Of a stretch of DNA of 64,000 bases, positions 45,523 to 54,345 are shown in pieces; position 1 is the first letter of the stretch, and every line of letters starts with the position of its first letter. The DNA is taken from positions 62,001-126,000 of the forward strand of contig JAURZI010000111.1 of the NCBI GenBank assembly GCA_030653435.1, given 5' to 3'. The notes under the pieces are model-generated. The model was not told the origin of the DNA, did no database searches, and saw nothing but the letters and a program-made list of their open reading frames with translations. The translations under genes and the position numbers were made by a program. This DNA comes from Methylovulum sp. (GTDB lineage: Bacteria > Pseudomonadota > Gammaproteobacteria > Methylococcales > Methylomonadaceae).

Positions 45523-48500
45523 ATGAAACCCTCACGTAATCTGTCCTTATTCTCGCGTAGCCTCTGGTTAACATTGGCGATATTTATCGCTTTTGCTTCG
45601 GTTTTCGGCATTTACGTCCGCTCGGAAAAACAAGTTGATCGCGCCAATAAGTTGCGCTTGCAATCGTTTTTGCTGGCTAATGAATTGCGCCAGTCTTCCG
45701 ATGACCTGACTCGCATGGTGCGTACTTATGTGCTTACCGGCGAGCCCATCTACAAACAACATTTTCTGGAAATCCTCGCGATCCGCGATGGCAAGCAACC
45801 CCGTCCGATCGATTATGACGATATTTACTGGCATCTGGTGCTGTCCGACGACCAGCGCCCCCGTCCTGCCGGGCAAGCGGTTGCACTGCTGGAGCTTATG
45901 CGGCAAAGCGGCTTTACCGAACAGGAGTTCGCCAAATTGGCGGAATCCAAAGCCCATTCCGATGCGCTGACCCGCACCGAATTTGCTGCAATGAGGCTGG
46001 TTGAATCCAGCCAGCCGCCTACCGATGCCGACCGTTTGCAAGCTAGCCTGATGTTGCAGGATGCAGCCTACCATCAGGCCAAGGCCGCGATCATGCGGCC
46101 GATCATGCAGCTCTACGAGTCGATGGACCGACGTACATTCAACATCGTCCATGCCGCCGAAACCAATGCCCTGTTGTTGCGTGTGCTGTTCATTGGCTTT
46201 GGTGTGTTGCTGGTGGTCATGCTCTGGCGCGTTTACCGGGCATTGCATACTACGCTAGGTTGCTCGCTGGGCGAGCTGCACGGGCATATTACGCGTATAG
46301 GCAGCGGGGATTTATCAACATCCATCCCTATCGCCAAAGGCATGGAGCATAGCGTGATCGCCTGGCTATCGGAAACACAGGTAAAACTTGCCGAGCTGGC
46401 GGCTGAGCGCAAGGCATCGGAAGAGGCCACGCAAAGGCTGACCCAGCTTTATGCCGCATTGAGCCAATGCAACCAAGCCATCGTGCGTTGCGACAATGAA
46501 GCGGATTTGTTCAGGCAAATCTGCCTTAATGCCGTGGCCTTTGGCGGTATGAAGCTCGCTTGGATAGGCCTGCTGGATGAGCAAAGAGAACGCCTCAGGC
46601 CTGTCGCGTCTTATGGCAATGGTGTCGACTATCTGGAAGGCATACACATTTCTATTAATGGGGACGAGGTGGCGGGGTGTGGGCCTACTGGAACAGCCAT
46701 ACGGGAAGACCGTCCCTATTGGTGTCAGGATTTTCAGCATGCCACCGCTACTGCGATATGGCACGAGCGCGGCGCTAAATTTGGCTGGAAAGCGTCTGCT
46801 GCATTACCTTTGCACAGGAACGGGGTGGTCATCGGCGCGTTCACGTTATACGCCTCGGTGCCCCATGCCTTTGACGAATCCGCACGCAACCTGCTGGTGG
46901 AAATGGCCTCCGACATCGATTATGCACTGAACAATTTTGAGCGCGAGGCTCAGCGCAAGCAAGCGGATGCGGCATTGGCAGACGCCCATAAATTGCTCAT
47001 GACGGTTATTGACACCGCACCCATGCGTATATTCTGGAAAGATAAAGCATTACGTTATCTGGGTTGTAACCCTGTTTTTGCCCACGATGCCGGGGAGGCT
47101 TGTCCCCAGGATTTAATCGCTAAAGATGACTACCAGTTGGCATGGCATGAGCATGCCGATAGATATCGCGCGGATGACCATCTAGTCATGGATTCAGGCA
47201 TCCCAAAACTTTTCTATGAAGAACCGCAGGCCACACCTGATGGCAATACGATTTGGCTACGGACATCTAAGGTGCCGTTACGCAATGAAGCGAATGACAT
47301 TATTGGCGTTTTAGGCATTTACGAAGATATAACCGAGCAAAAGCGCAATGAAGCGCGTATCCAGTATCTGGCAAATTATGATCCGCTCACCGGATTGCCG
47401 AACCGCTCCCAGCTGGACGAGCACGTCAAATACGCTATTAGTTTAGCGAAACGCAACAGCGGGCAATTGGCTTTGATGTTCCTCGATCTCGACCATTTTA
47501 AAGACATCAACGATACGCTCGGACATAGCATAGGCGATGCCCTGTTGATCGAGTTGGCCCGACGTTTGCGCTTGACGTTGCGTGAGGAAGACACCGTGAC
47601 GCGCTTGGGGGGGGACGAATTCATTCTGTTGCTGCCCGGTGTCGGTGCAGACGATGCGGCAAAAGTGGCGCAGAAAATGTTGGATGTCATTGCCCAGCCT
47701 TATCAGATTAATCAATACGATATGACGCTGACGGCATCCATCGGTATTGCCATTTATCCGAATGATGGCGAAGATCTGGAGACGCTCTCCAAAAACGCCG
47801 ACGCCGCCATGTATCGGGCTAAACAGGAAGGCAGGCACGCTTCCCGTTTCTTTACCCCGGAAATGCAGGCGCGTTCGACCCGCAATTTGCAATTGTTGAA
47901 TGCCTTGCGCGGTGCCTTGGAGCAGGGGCAATTGCATGTGTGTTACCAACCGCAAGTGGCCATAAAAAATGGCTTTATCATAGGCGCGGAAGCCTTGTTG
48001 CGTTGGCATCACCCCGGATTCGGCATAGTGTCCCCGGCAGAATTTATCCCGATAGCGGAAGACAGCGGACTGATCTTACCGATAGGGGAGTGGGTGCTCA
48101 GAACCGCCGTGCGGCAGGTAAAAACCTGGATAACGGATGGTTTTACCCCGTTGATCATGGCTGTCAACCTGTCGGCGGTGCAATTCCGTCACCCTAACTT
48201 GCCTGGATTAATCACGCGGATACTCGATGAAGAGGGCTTGCCGCCCGAATATCTGGAGTTGGAGTTGACCGAAAGTGTCGCGATGCACAACCCGCTAGAC
48301 GCCATCGCGGTGATGAATAACCTGCACGGGCGTGGCATCCGCATGTCGATAGACGATTTCGGCACGGGCTATTCCTCGCTGAGCTATCTGAAGAAATTTA
48401 AAGTGTACAAGCTTAAGATCGACCAGTCCTTTGTGCGCGACATCAGCACCGACCCGGAGGATAAAGCCATCGTCAGCGCTATTATTAATCTGGCGAAGAG

Positions 48501-48663
48501 CCTGGGCCTGAAAACGATTGCCGAAGGCGTCGAAACGGCGGAGCAACTGGCGTTTTTGCACGAACAGGATTGCGGGGAGGCGCAGGGTTATCTATACAGC
48601 AGGCCGGTTCCGTTTGGTCAGTTTGAGGCGCTGCTGAAGCGGAGTCCTGGCGGGTTGTTGTGA
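45523..48663 (+). CDS. Membrane sensor GAF-PAS-GGDEF-EAL protein
   Basis: A 1046-residue inner-membrane protein. TM1 (about residues 10-30) and TM2 (about 214-237) bracket a helical periplasmic sensor domain. Then come a HAMP-like linker (about 238-290), GAF (about 310-475), PAS (about 490-610), GGDEF (motif near 696, intact) and EAL (AEALLRWHHPG near 822, intact, with DDFGTGYSSLSYL). It likely controls c-di-GMP in response to an external cue. ATG 45523 with GAAAGATCA upstream gives a standard signal-anchor N-terminus; ATG 45472 is an alternative. Confidence 0.92.
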   Translation: MKPSRNLSLFSRSLWLTLAIFIAFASVFGIYVRSEKQVDRANKLRLQSFLLANELRQSSDDLTRMVRTYVLTGEPIYKQHFLEILAIRDGKQPRPIDYDDIYWHLVLSDDQRPRPAGQAVALLELMRQSGFTEQEFAKLAESKAHSDALTRTEFAAMRLVESSQPPTDADRLQASLMLQDAAYHQAKAAIMRPIMQLYESMDRRTFNIVHAAETNALLLRVLFIGFGVLLVVMLWRVYRALHTTLGCSLGELHGHITRIGSGDLSTSIPIAKGMEHSVIAWLSETQVKLAELAAERKASEEATQRLTQLYAALSQCNQAIVRCDNEADLFRQICLNAVAFGGMKLAWIGLLDEQRERLRPVASYGNGVDYLEGIHISINGDEVAGCGPTGTAIREDRPYWCQDFQHATATAIWHERGAKFGWKASAALPLHRNGVVIGAFTLYASVPHAFDESARNLLVEMASDIDYALNNFEREAQRKQADAALADAHKLLMTVIDTAPMRIFWKDKALRYLGCNPVFAHDAGEACPQDLIAKDDYQLAWHEHADRYRADDHLVMDSGIPKLFYEEPQATPDGNTIWLRTSKVPLRNEANDIIGVLGIYEDITEQKRNEARIQYLANYDPLTGLPNRSQLDEHVKYAISLAKRNSGQLALMFLDLDHFKDINDTLGHSIGDALLIELARRLRLTLREEDTVTRLGGDEFILLLPGVGADDAAKVAQKMLDVIAQPYQINQYDMTLTASIGIAIYPNDGEDLETLSKNADAAMYRAKQEGRHASRFFTPEMQARSTRNLQLLNALRGALEQGQLHVCYQPQVAIKNGFIIGAEALLRWHHPGFGIVSPAEFIPIAEDSGLILPIGEWVLRTAVRQVKTWITDGFTPLIMAVNLSAVQFRHPNLPGLITRILDEEGLPPEYLELELTESVAMHNPLDAIAVMNNLHGRGIRMSIDDFGTGYSSLSYLKKFKVYKLKIDQSFVRDISTDPEDKAIVSAIINLAKSLGLKTIAEGVETAEQLAFLHEQDCGEAQGYLYSRPVPFGQFEALLKRSPGGLL

Positions 48664-48705
48664 TGGACGGCATGGCTCTTTACCCGATAACGCGCAACTA
48701 TTGGC

Positions 48706-49860
48706 TTACCTGAAATCAAAAGGCATCATGCCGCCAAAAAATAAATCATCAAAATCATCTTGGCGGGTGTTTTTCGGGATTTTATAGGTTTTAAGCCATG
48801 CCTTAAATGCGGCAGGATTTTCCAGTGAATCAATGTCTTGTTTAATGGACACTATATCGGCCTGTAGCTGGCGGATGTCGTTGTTCAGGCTTAGCAGCAA
48901 TTTTTGTGGTGATAAGCGATCATAAAAACGCATGTTTAATTGTAATGTGAACATGTGTTCAATTTGATAAATTTCCTGGCCTAGTTCGGCCAATTGGTCT
49001 TTGAGGATTTTATTGAAATATTTCAGACGGCTGTCCGCCATTTGACTGAGTTGTGCGGCATCTATTTGTTCAACTTCCAGCTGTAATTCCAGCAATTGCA
49101 ATAAGTCTTTTTTGTCGTAAGCGGTATTGACGCGCTGCATCAACTCGGTCTTGCGCTCCCGTTCCTGTGCATCCGGTTCACGGTCAGGATGCAGTACGGC
49201 AACTAATTTGCGGTAAACTTCCTGTACCGATTTGCTCGCAAGCGCATCTTCCTCTTGTTGACGGGCTTCTTTTGCCAATTGTTTTTTGGTTTTTTTACGC
49301 GGTTTAACGGCTGCTGCTGGCTGTCCTTCTGCTTTTTCGCGCAGTTTTTCCTGTAAATGAGCCTGGAATTTCTCCGGCGAACTGATATCGAAATCGTCAC
49401 CCAAATCCACGTCAAACATGTTTTTGGCAATACCTTTCATGAGTTCGCCAATCGCCGACTCAGTTTCTTCGTTAATGGTATCGTAATCGTCATCGCTGTA
49501 TTTATTGAACAACGATTTCACCTCCTCGGAGTTCTGTCCGTGGATTAAGTCTTCGCAGATATCGCAAATCAGATGTTTGATTTTTAATTTATCGGTTTTT
49601 TTAAACAGCGGTTTGTCATAAAACTGATCCAAGGTCTGTATCCACGTTAACCTGAGATTGTTAAACGTATCCAGCAACACATTGTGCTCATGGTCAACTT
49701 TTTGATGATAGATAGGAATGGTTGCTTGCCATTCCAGCAATAGCTTTTTTTGCCGGTCAATTTGCTTAGTCAGGCTATTAAATTGTTTTTGGGCTGCCGA
49801 TAAGGTTTTCTTTTCCGCTTTGGGATCAATGCGGACTATTTTGCTGGTGTTTTGGGTCAT
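48706..49860 (-). CDS. J-domain-like coiled-coil protein
   Basis: A 384-residue cytoplasmic protein. A DnaJ-type segment lies in the middle (about residues 210-262, YRKLVAVLHPDREPD with HPD at 224-226), not at the N-terminus. Flanking regions are charged helices likely to be coiled coils (about 15-60 and 265-355). A basic lysine-rich linker (PRKKTKKQLAKEA) precedes the J-like part. It may recruit DnaK to a particular substrate, but the target is unknown. The gene is convergent with the GGDEF-EAL gene. Confidence 0.68.
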   Translation of the reverse strand: MTQNTSKIVRIDPKAEKKTLSAAQKQFNSLTKQIDRQKKLLLEWQATIPIYHQKVDHEHNVLLDTFNNLRLTWIQTLDQFYDKPLFKKTDKLKIKHLICDICEDLIHGQNSEEVKSLFNKYSDDDYDTINEETESAIGELMKGIAKNMFDVDLGDDFDISSPEKFQAHLQEKLREKAEGQPAAAVKPRKKTKKQLAKEARQQEEDALASKSVQEVYRKLVAVLHPDREPDAQERERKTELMQRVNTAYDKKDLLQLLELQLEVEQIDAAQLSQMADSRLKYFNKILKDQLAELGQEIYQIEHMFTLQLNMRFYDRLSPQKLLLSLNNDIRQLQADIVSIKQDIDSLENPAAFKAWLKTYKIPKNTRQDDFDDLFFGGMMPFDFR

Positions 49861-50297
49861 GGTGTTAATCTCGTTAGGTAGCTAAATGTAAAAGGAGGTG
49901 ATCAGTTAGCGCTAGTACAATGGCATCAGGCCTGACCGGTAACTATTTAAAATTTATTTTTAGCCATTAATCAGCTTACTATCAAGCGGCCTGATGTACG
50001 TGCTGCGCGCGCCTTCTTTGGGTTGCCTTACAGCACAGGGTTTTACCCGGAGACTGGGCAGTTATAAAAATTATCACTTAATTTGGGGAATTTTGCGACA
50101 CAATCGTGGAAAACACACTCAAAAACAGCAGGTCGTCAATGATTTTTTAGGGATGACTATCTATACTATGAGCTTCGTTCTTCGCGCCGATGATGATGGT
50201 AAAATTGATCCCGCAGCCAATGGAAACCATTTTTGTGTTGGTGAAGCGGATGTTGCACTTTGAATGTAAGGCTTTATTTTGATCGGGGAGACAGGTT
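49861..50297. other. 437-bp intergenic region with repeat fragment
   Basis: It separates divergent genes. It contains one arm of the palindromic repeat (49999-50017) and an 89-codon open frame judged not to be a gene. The rest shows nothing recognisable. Confidence 0.5.
49999..50017. repeat. Single arm of the palindromic repeat
   Basis: CGTGCTGCGCGCGCCTTCT is identical to 39228-39246, the left arm plus loop edge of the fuller element. No matching right arm is nearby, so this is a truncated copy. Confidence 0.6.
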
Positions 50298-51065
50298 ATG
50301 AATATGAATTGGACGCAAGTCTATGCGGCTATATGGAGGCAGCAAACCAGCACGTTGCGCCCAGTCAAGGCTATCGACCCTATTACGCTCGACGCGTTGA
50401 TAGGTATGGATAGGCAAAAAGCGGAACTGGTAAAAAATACTGAACGGTTTCTTGCCCATAAACCAGCCAATAATGCGTTGTTGTGGGGCGCCAGAGGCAC
50501 AGGGAAATCATCCCTGGTTAAAGCGATGCTCAATGCTTATAAAGTGGAGGGCTTACGCTTGATTGAAGTGTTCAAGGGTGACTTGTATAACCTGCCTTAT
50601 ATTGTTGATGGCATCAGAGGCTTGCCGCAGCGTTTTATCATTTATTGTGATGATTTTTCATTCGAAGCCAATGAGAGCTCTTATATGGCGTTAAAAACCG
50701 TGCTCGAGGGCTCCATAGAACAGCCGCCGGAAAATGTGCTGTTGTATGCAACATCTAACCGCAGACATTTGCTGCCCGAATACATGAAAGATAATCTTGA
50801 CTCAAAATTGATAGACGGCGAGCTGCATTATTCCGATGCGGTTGAAGAAAAAATAGCGCTGTCCGACCGTTTTGGCTTGTGGTTGTCATTTTATCAGGCC
50901 AACATGGATGGCTATCTGGACATCGTGGACAGTTATTTTCCGGATTATCGCGGCGACAAAAACGTATTGCACGAAGCGGCGAAAATGTTCGCGATGTCCA
51001 GAGCTTCCAAAAGCGGCAGGACCGCGAAGCAATTTTATAATTATTATGCGGAGACAGGCTTATAG
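50298..51065 (+). CDS. DUF815 AAA ATPase
   Basis: A 255-residue AAA-type ATPase of the DUF815 family. Walker A is LLWGARGTGKSSLVKA, Walker B-like IIYCDDFSF, and an arginine/sensor region is LLYATSNRRHLLPEYM. Members are widespread predicted ATPases of unknown task. The chain lacks added domains. It is convergent with the hydrolase gene that follows. The start at ATG 50298 has GGGGAGACAGG upstream. Confidence 0.88.
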   Translation: MNMNWTQVYAAIWRQQTSTLRPVKAIDPITLDALIGMDRQKAELVKNTERFLAHKPANNALLWGARGTGKSSLVKAMLNAYKVEGLRLIEVFKGDLYNLPYIVDGIRGLPQRFIIYCDDFSFEANESSYMALKTVLEGSIEQPPENVLLYATSNRRHLLPEYMKDNLDSKLIDGELHYSDAVEEKIALSDRFGLWLSFYQANMDGYLDIVDSYFPDYRGDKNVLHEAAKMFAMSRASKSGRTAKQFYNYYAETGL

Positions 51066-51099
51066 GCGGTACGGGGTTAAACAGCAGGTTTGCGCGCCA

Positions 51100-52167
51100 C
51101 TACAATCCCAACACCTGCTGTGCATATTTATCAGCCCCCGAAGGCAATGGTGCCGACGGGGACTGGATCCAGGCAATAATATCCTGCCATAGCACCGGTG
51201 CCTGAAGGTCGCGTAACAGCATGTGATAGCCGTTTTTATATAGGGCGACCATTTTTTTCTGTTGTTGCGCTTGCAGCATGTGTTGCACAAATTGGTAAGT
51301 CGGTTGCCTAGGAATAATCTCATCCCTGTCGCCGTAAAGCACCAGCGTTTTTTCATTGATTCGGCCGGCGTTTTGCTGGGCTATGTCCATCAAATCAGCC
51401 AAGCCATAAAGCGTTTCTACGCGCGTGGCTTTTATAACCAGTGGATCTTTGCCCAAGGCCCTGAGCATGGCGATATTGTCGGAAGGCATGACCTTGATCC
51501 CTTTGCCGGTCAAAGTCAGCCACGGCAAGGTGTGCGCCAATGTCCATAACAGGCCTTGTTGGTACCAGGGCATCGTCGCCCTGGCCCATACGGCCGGGGC
51601 GGCCAGTATCAGCCCGTTCACGCGGATTTTTGCGGTTTTCGTCATTGCGGCAATAATAACGGCGCCGCCCATGCTTTCGCCCAACAAATAAACCGGTAGT
51701 CCAGGATGTTTGTCTTTAACCAGTTGGACAAATACATCCAGATCCTGGATATAGGCATCAATGCCGCTCCATAAGCCCCGTAACGGACTGCCGCCGAAGC
51801 CGCGTTGGTCATAAGCATAACAGGCTATGCCCCGTTGCTGGAAATAGTCGCCGGGCTGTTGAAAAAAATGGTTGTAATCGTTAAAACCATGTATGGCAAC
51901 CAATACGGCGCTTGTTTTGTCCGGCTGGGGCAACCATTGTGTAACCGGTAAGTGGACGCCATCAGGCGTGATATATTGCTTTGCCAGCAATTGCCCTGCG
52001 GTGATGGTTGCGCCCGGTTTATGGATGCCCGGTAAACAACCGCTGAGTAAAGTCAGCAGCAGGCTGCACAGCCACAGCCGCGTTGTAAATACAGGGCTAG
52101 CGTAGCGGTGACGGTTACTGCCATTGATAATCCGATTGGAGCGGCTCAGCCGTTTATGGGTTGACAT
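51100..52167 (-). CDS. Lipoprotein alpha/beta hydrolase (lysophospholipase-like)
   Basis: A 355-residue hydrolase. A signal segment ends in lipobox LLSGC, so it is probably lipid-anchored in the envelope. The nucleophile elbow GESMGG, the acid in YGDRDEII and the histidine in NGYHMLLRD form the triad. LVAIHGFNDYNHFF is the oxyanion strand typical of monoacylglycerol lipase/lysophospholipase types. The start at 52167 follows the preceding stop by a few bases; an upstream TTG start would overlap it. Confidence 0.85.
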   Translation of the reverse strand: MSTHKRLSRSNRIINGSNRHRYASPVFTTRLWLCSLLLTLLSGCLPGIHKPGATITAGQLLAKQYITPDGVHLPVTQWLPQPDKTSAVLVAIHGFNDYNHFFQQPGDYFQQRGIACYAYDQRGFGGSPLRGLWSGIDAYIQDLDVFVQLVKDKHPGLPVYLLGESMGGAVIIAAMTKTAKIRVNGLILAAPAVWARATMPWYQQGLLWTLAHTLPWLTLTGKGIKVMPSDNIAMLRALGKDPLVIKATRVETLYGLADLMDIAQQNAGRINEKTLVLYGDRDEIIPRQPTYQFVQHMLQAQQQKKMVALYKNGYHMLLRDLQAPVLWQDIIAWIQSPSAPLPSGADKYAQQVLGL

Positions 52168-52172
52168 CAGGC

Positions 52173-52763
52173 TTACCAAATTGCCGGTATAAAGTGCTGG
52201 ACGTTGCGTATGATCAAATGATCCCCGGTTTGGGCAATAACATACAAGCCTTGGCGATAAGCATAGTGTGCGACATTATCCGGTAACACCATTGCCGTCA
52301 CTGCGCCCATAACGCGTTTGTTTGCATAGGCAGGCAGTAACCGTTTCAGTTTTTCCAGACGTTTGACATGCTCGTCGATATCGTCAACGCTTAATGTACT
52401 TTTGCATTCAACGGCAATGACATCGGTATCATTGACTACTAATAAATCTATTTCAATACCTGCACCATCCCGTTGGGCGCTCACATTTTGATGGACTTCA
52501 TGGACATCTATGCCGCGCTCCTGGAATAAACGCACTGCCGCAGGCCGTACCATTTCTTCAACAAAATCCCCCAGCTTGTTACCCAAACGGCCTATGCTTT
52601 CGGTGACTTGTTTTATTTTTCGATCAGTCTCCTGCATTTTTCTGTCAGTCTCCTGCATTTTCCGATCTGTTTCCTGCATTTTCCGGTCGGTTTCCTGAAA
52701 TCTTCGGTCAGTCTCTTGAAATAATTTCCAAACATCAGCTAATGTCGGTTGGGATAAGCTCAT
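52173..52763 (-). CDS. DUF3782-type PD-(D/E)XK nuclease-fold protein
   Basis: A 196-residue protein. After a short N-terminal segment it has a coiled coil made of five near-identical heptapeptides of the RKMQETD type (about residues 13-50). The C-terminal half has the nuclease-fold pattern GIEIDLLVVNDTDVIAVECKS, that is, D, then E-x-K. Such proteins are common in bacteria with expanded heptad repeats, and their role is unknown. The repeat is encoded by 21-bp units, so length variation by slippage is likely. Confidence 0.75.
   Translation of the reverse strand: MSLSQPTLADVWKLFQETDRRFQETDRKMQETDRKMQETDRKMQETDRKIKQVTESIGRLGNKLGDFVEEMVRPAAVRLFQERGIDVHEVHQNVSAQRDGAGIEIDLLVVNDTDVIAVECKSTLSVDDIDEHVKRLEKLKRLLPAYANKRVMGAVTAMVLPDNVAHYAYRQGLYVIAQTGDHLIIRNVQHFIPAIW
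52621..52725. repeat. Five tandem 21-bp units inside the DUF3782 gene
   Basis: Five consecutive 21-bp units encode the RKMQETD-type heptads. The middle three are most alike, the outer ones diverged. The unit length keeps frame, so copy number can vary without frameshift. Confidence 0.85.
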
Positions 52764-52822
52764 AAGTTACCTCGGTGAGTGAACAACAGTGACCTGTAAA
52801 TCGCCATTAAGTTTAATGGCTC

Positions 52823-53542
52823 TCATAAGCCGCGCATCAAATGGCCGCCATGCTGTTTTAACCAGAGCCGTTGGTTATGAAAATCCGGCAAATGCTCTGC
52901 AACTAACTGCCAAAAACGAGCAGAATGGTTTCTGACCTTGATATGGCACAATTCATGCACGACGACATATTCCAGCACTTCGGGCGGTGCCATGATCAGC
53001 AGCCAGTTGATGTTGATGTCGTTATGGATGCCGCAACTGCCCCAGCGGCTTTTTTGGGTTTTGATGATGACCGAACGCGGCATTAATTGCTTTTTCCCGG
53101 CATGTTGCCGTACCCGTTGTTCCACTTGCAAGCGCGCCTGTTGTTTCATCCAGTGCGTCAATGCGGTTTTGATCGCGTCGCTGTGTTCGGTTGCGGGCAG
53201 GCTTTCCGGCACATGGGCTATCAGCGTGTCGGCAAAACTTATTTTTACCCGCTTTAGTTTAGATGGCAGTACCCCCAGCTTATACGCCGCGCCTTGGTAA
53301 GCAATCGCTACGCCTTCGCGGTAGAACACCGGGCTAACAGGTTCAGGCTGTTGGCCGACGACTTTGTTTAATGCGGACATGATCCATTGCTGTTTGTCGC
53401 TGACAAATTGATGCAGCTTATGTTCGGCAACTTGCGGCGGCGCGACGACTTCGATCTTACCCGTCGTGACAATAATTCGTGTCCTGGTCGCCCGTGGGCT
53501 GCGTCGGATGCTATATGAAAACGGCAGGCCGGGCATCGTCAA
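52823..53542 (-). CDS. YgjP-type metallopeptidase (DUF45)
   Basis: A 239-residue protein with the zinc motif HELCHIKVRNHSARFW, matching the HExxH and distal histidine of the DUF45/YgjP family. The adjoining SRWGSCG motif is also typical. These are WLM-like metallopeptidases thought to act on protein substrates, often near restriction genes. It begins with an ATGA overlap of the eutC stop. Confidence 0.88.
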   Translation of the reverse strand: MTMPGLPFSYSIRRSPRATRTRIIVTTGKIEVVAPPQVAEHKLHQFVSDKQQWIMSALNKVVGQQPEPVSPVFYREGVAIAYQGAAYKLGVLPSKLKRVKISFADTLIAHVPESLPATEHSDAIKTALTHWMKQQARLQVEQRVRQHAGKKQLMPRSVIIKTQKSRWGSCGIHNDININWLLIMAPPEVLEYVVVHELCHIKVRNHSARFWQLVAEHLPDFHNQRLWLKQHGGHLMRGL

Positions 53543-54345
53543 TCCAGTAAAAAATTGCTGGGCTGCCTGTCATCCAGTGCCGCATCAGTGGTTTCGTCCT
53601 TTAAATTGACGCCGGAAAACTGTAAGGTTTCGGCTTCCTTGACTAAAAACAGCAGTTTTTTTAAAGCCTGACCATAACTCAAACCGTGGCTGTGGATATT
53701 GGAAATGCAGTTGCGGTCGGCATCGGTGCTAAGGCCTGATTTGGCCTGATATGTGAAATAAATGCCCAGGCTGTCTGGCGAGCTAAGGCCTGGACGTTCG
53801 CCGATCAACACGATGCACAGCCGCGCGGCAAAATGCTCGGCGATAGCATCACCGACGGCCACCCGCCCGTGTTTGACTAGGCATACGGGCGGCAGCCGGT
53901 AACCCAGGGCAAGTAATTCAGGCAGCAATAAAGCCAGCAACGGCTCGGCATGATGGGCTATGGCAGTAGACGATAAACCGTCGGCAACCACGACCACCGC
54001 ATCAACTGTCCGGCTTGGACTCTGCCGTAAACAGTCCATGGCCGAGGCGTTTAACAAACGGCCCAGATCAGGCCGTTGCAAATACATGCGCTGGTTTTCT
54101 GCCTGCGTTTGCAAGGCCAGCGTAGGGAAACCCAGCGCCTGTATGTGTTGGGCGACGCTGCTAAAATCCAGCGGGATATTGACGGCATCGCGCGCCCAGG
54201 CGTGTGCGAGGGAAAACTCCAGACAGGCACGGGTCGGCAGGCTCATGCCGGCCCGACCTAAGGCGATGCGCGCCGGCGTGAACTGCGTCAAGCTGTGCCA
54301 GGGATCGGGCGTAGCCGCAGGTGCTGGTTTATCGTTGATGCTCAT
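53539..54345 (-). CDS. eutC: Ethanolamine ammonia-lyase small subunit
   Basis: A 268-residue light chain of the adenosylcobalamin-dependent ethanolamine ammonia-lyase. It forms part of the B12 cleft with EutB. Recognisable stretches are FTPARIALGRAGMSLPT and VVVADGLSS then LIGERPGLSSPDSLG. ATG 54345 was chosen; it overlaps the eutB stop by 17 bp. A longer frame upstream lies inside eutB. Confidence 0.93.
   Translation of the reverse strand: MSINDKPAPAATPDPWHSLTQFTPARIALGRAGMSLPTRACLEFSLAHAWARDAVNIPLDFSSVAQHIQALGFPTLALQTQAENQRMYLQRPDLGRLLNASAMDCLRQSPSRTVDAVVVVADGLSSTAIAHHAEPLLALLLPELLALGYRLPPVCLVKHGRVAVGDAIAEHFAARLCIVLIGERPGLSSPDSLGIYFTYQAKSGLSTDADRNCISNIHSHGLSYGQALKKLLFLVKEAETLQFSGVNLKDETTDAALDDRQPSNFLLD

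Noticed and set aside
49994-50263. 89-codon open frame between the J-domain and DUF815 genes
   Set aside because: It begins next to the palindromic repeat arm, has no ribosome binding site and no recognisable composition. The final 30 codons look protein-like, but no family was recognised.
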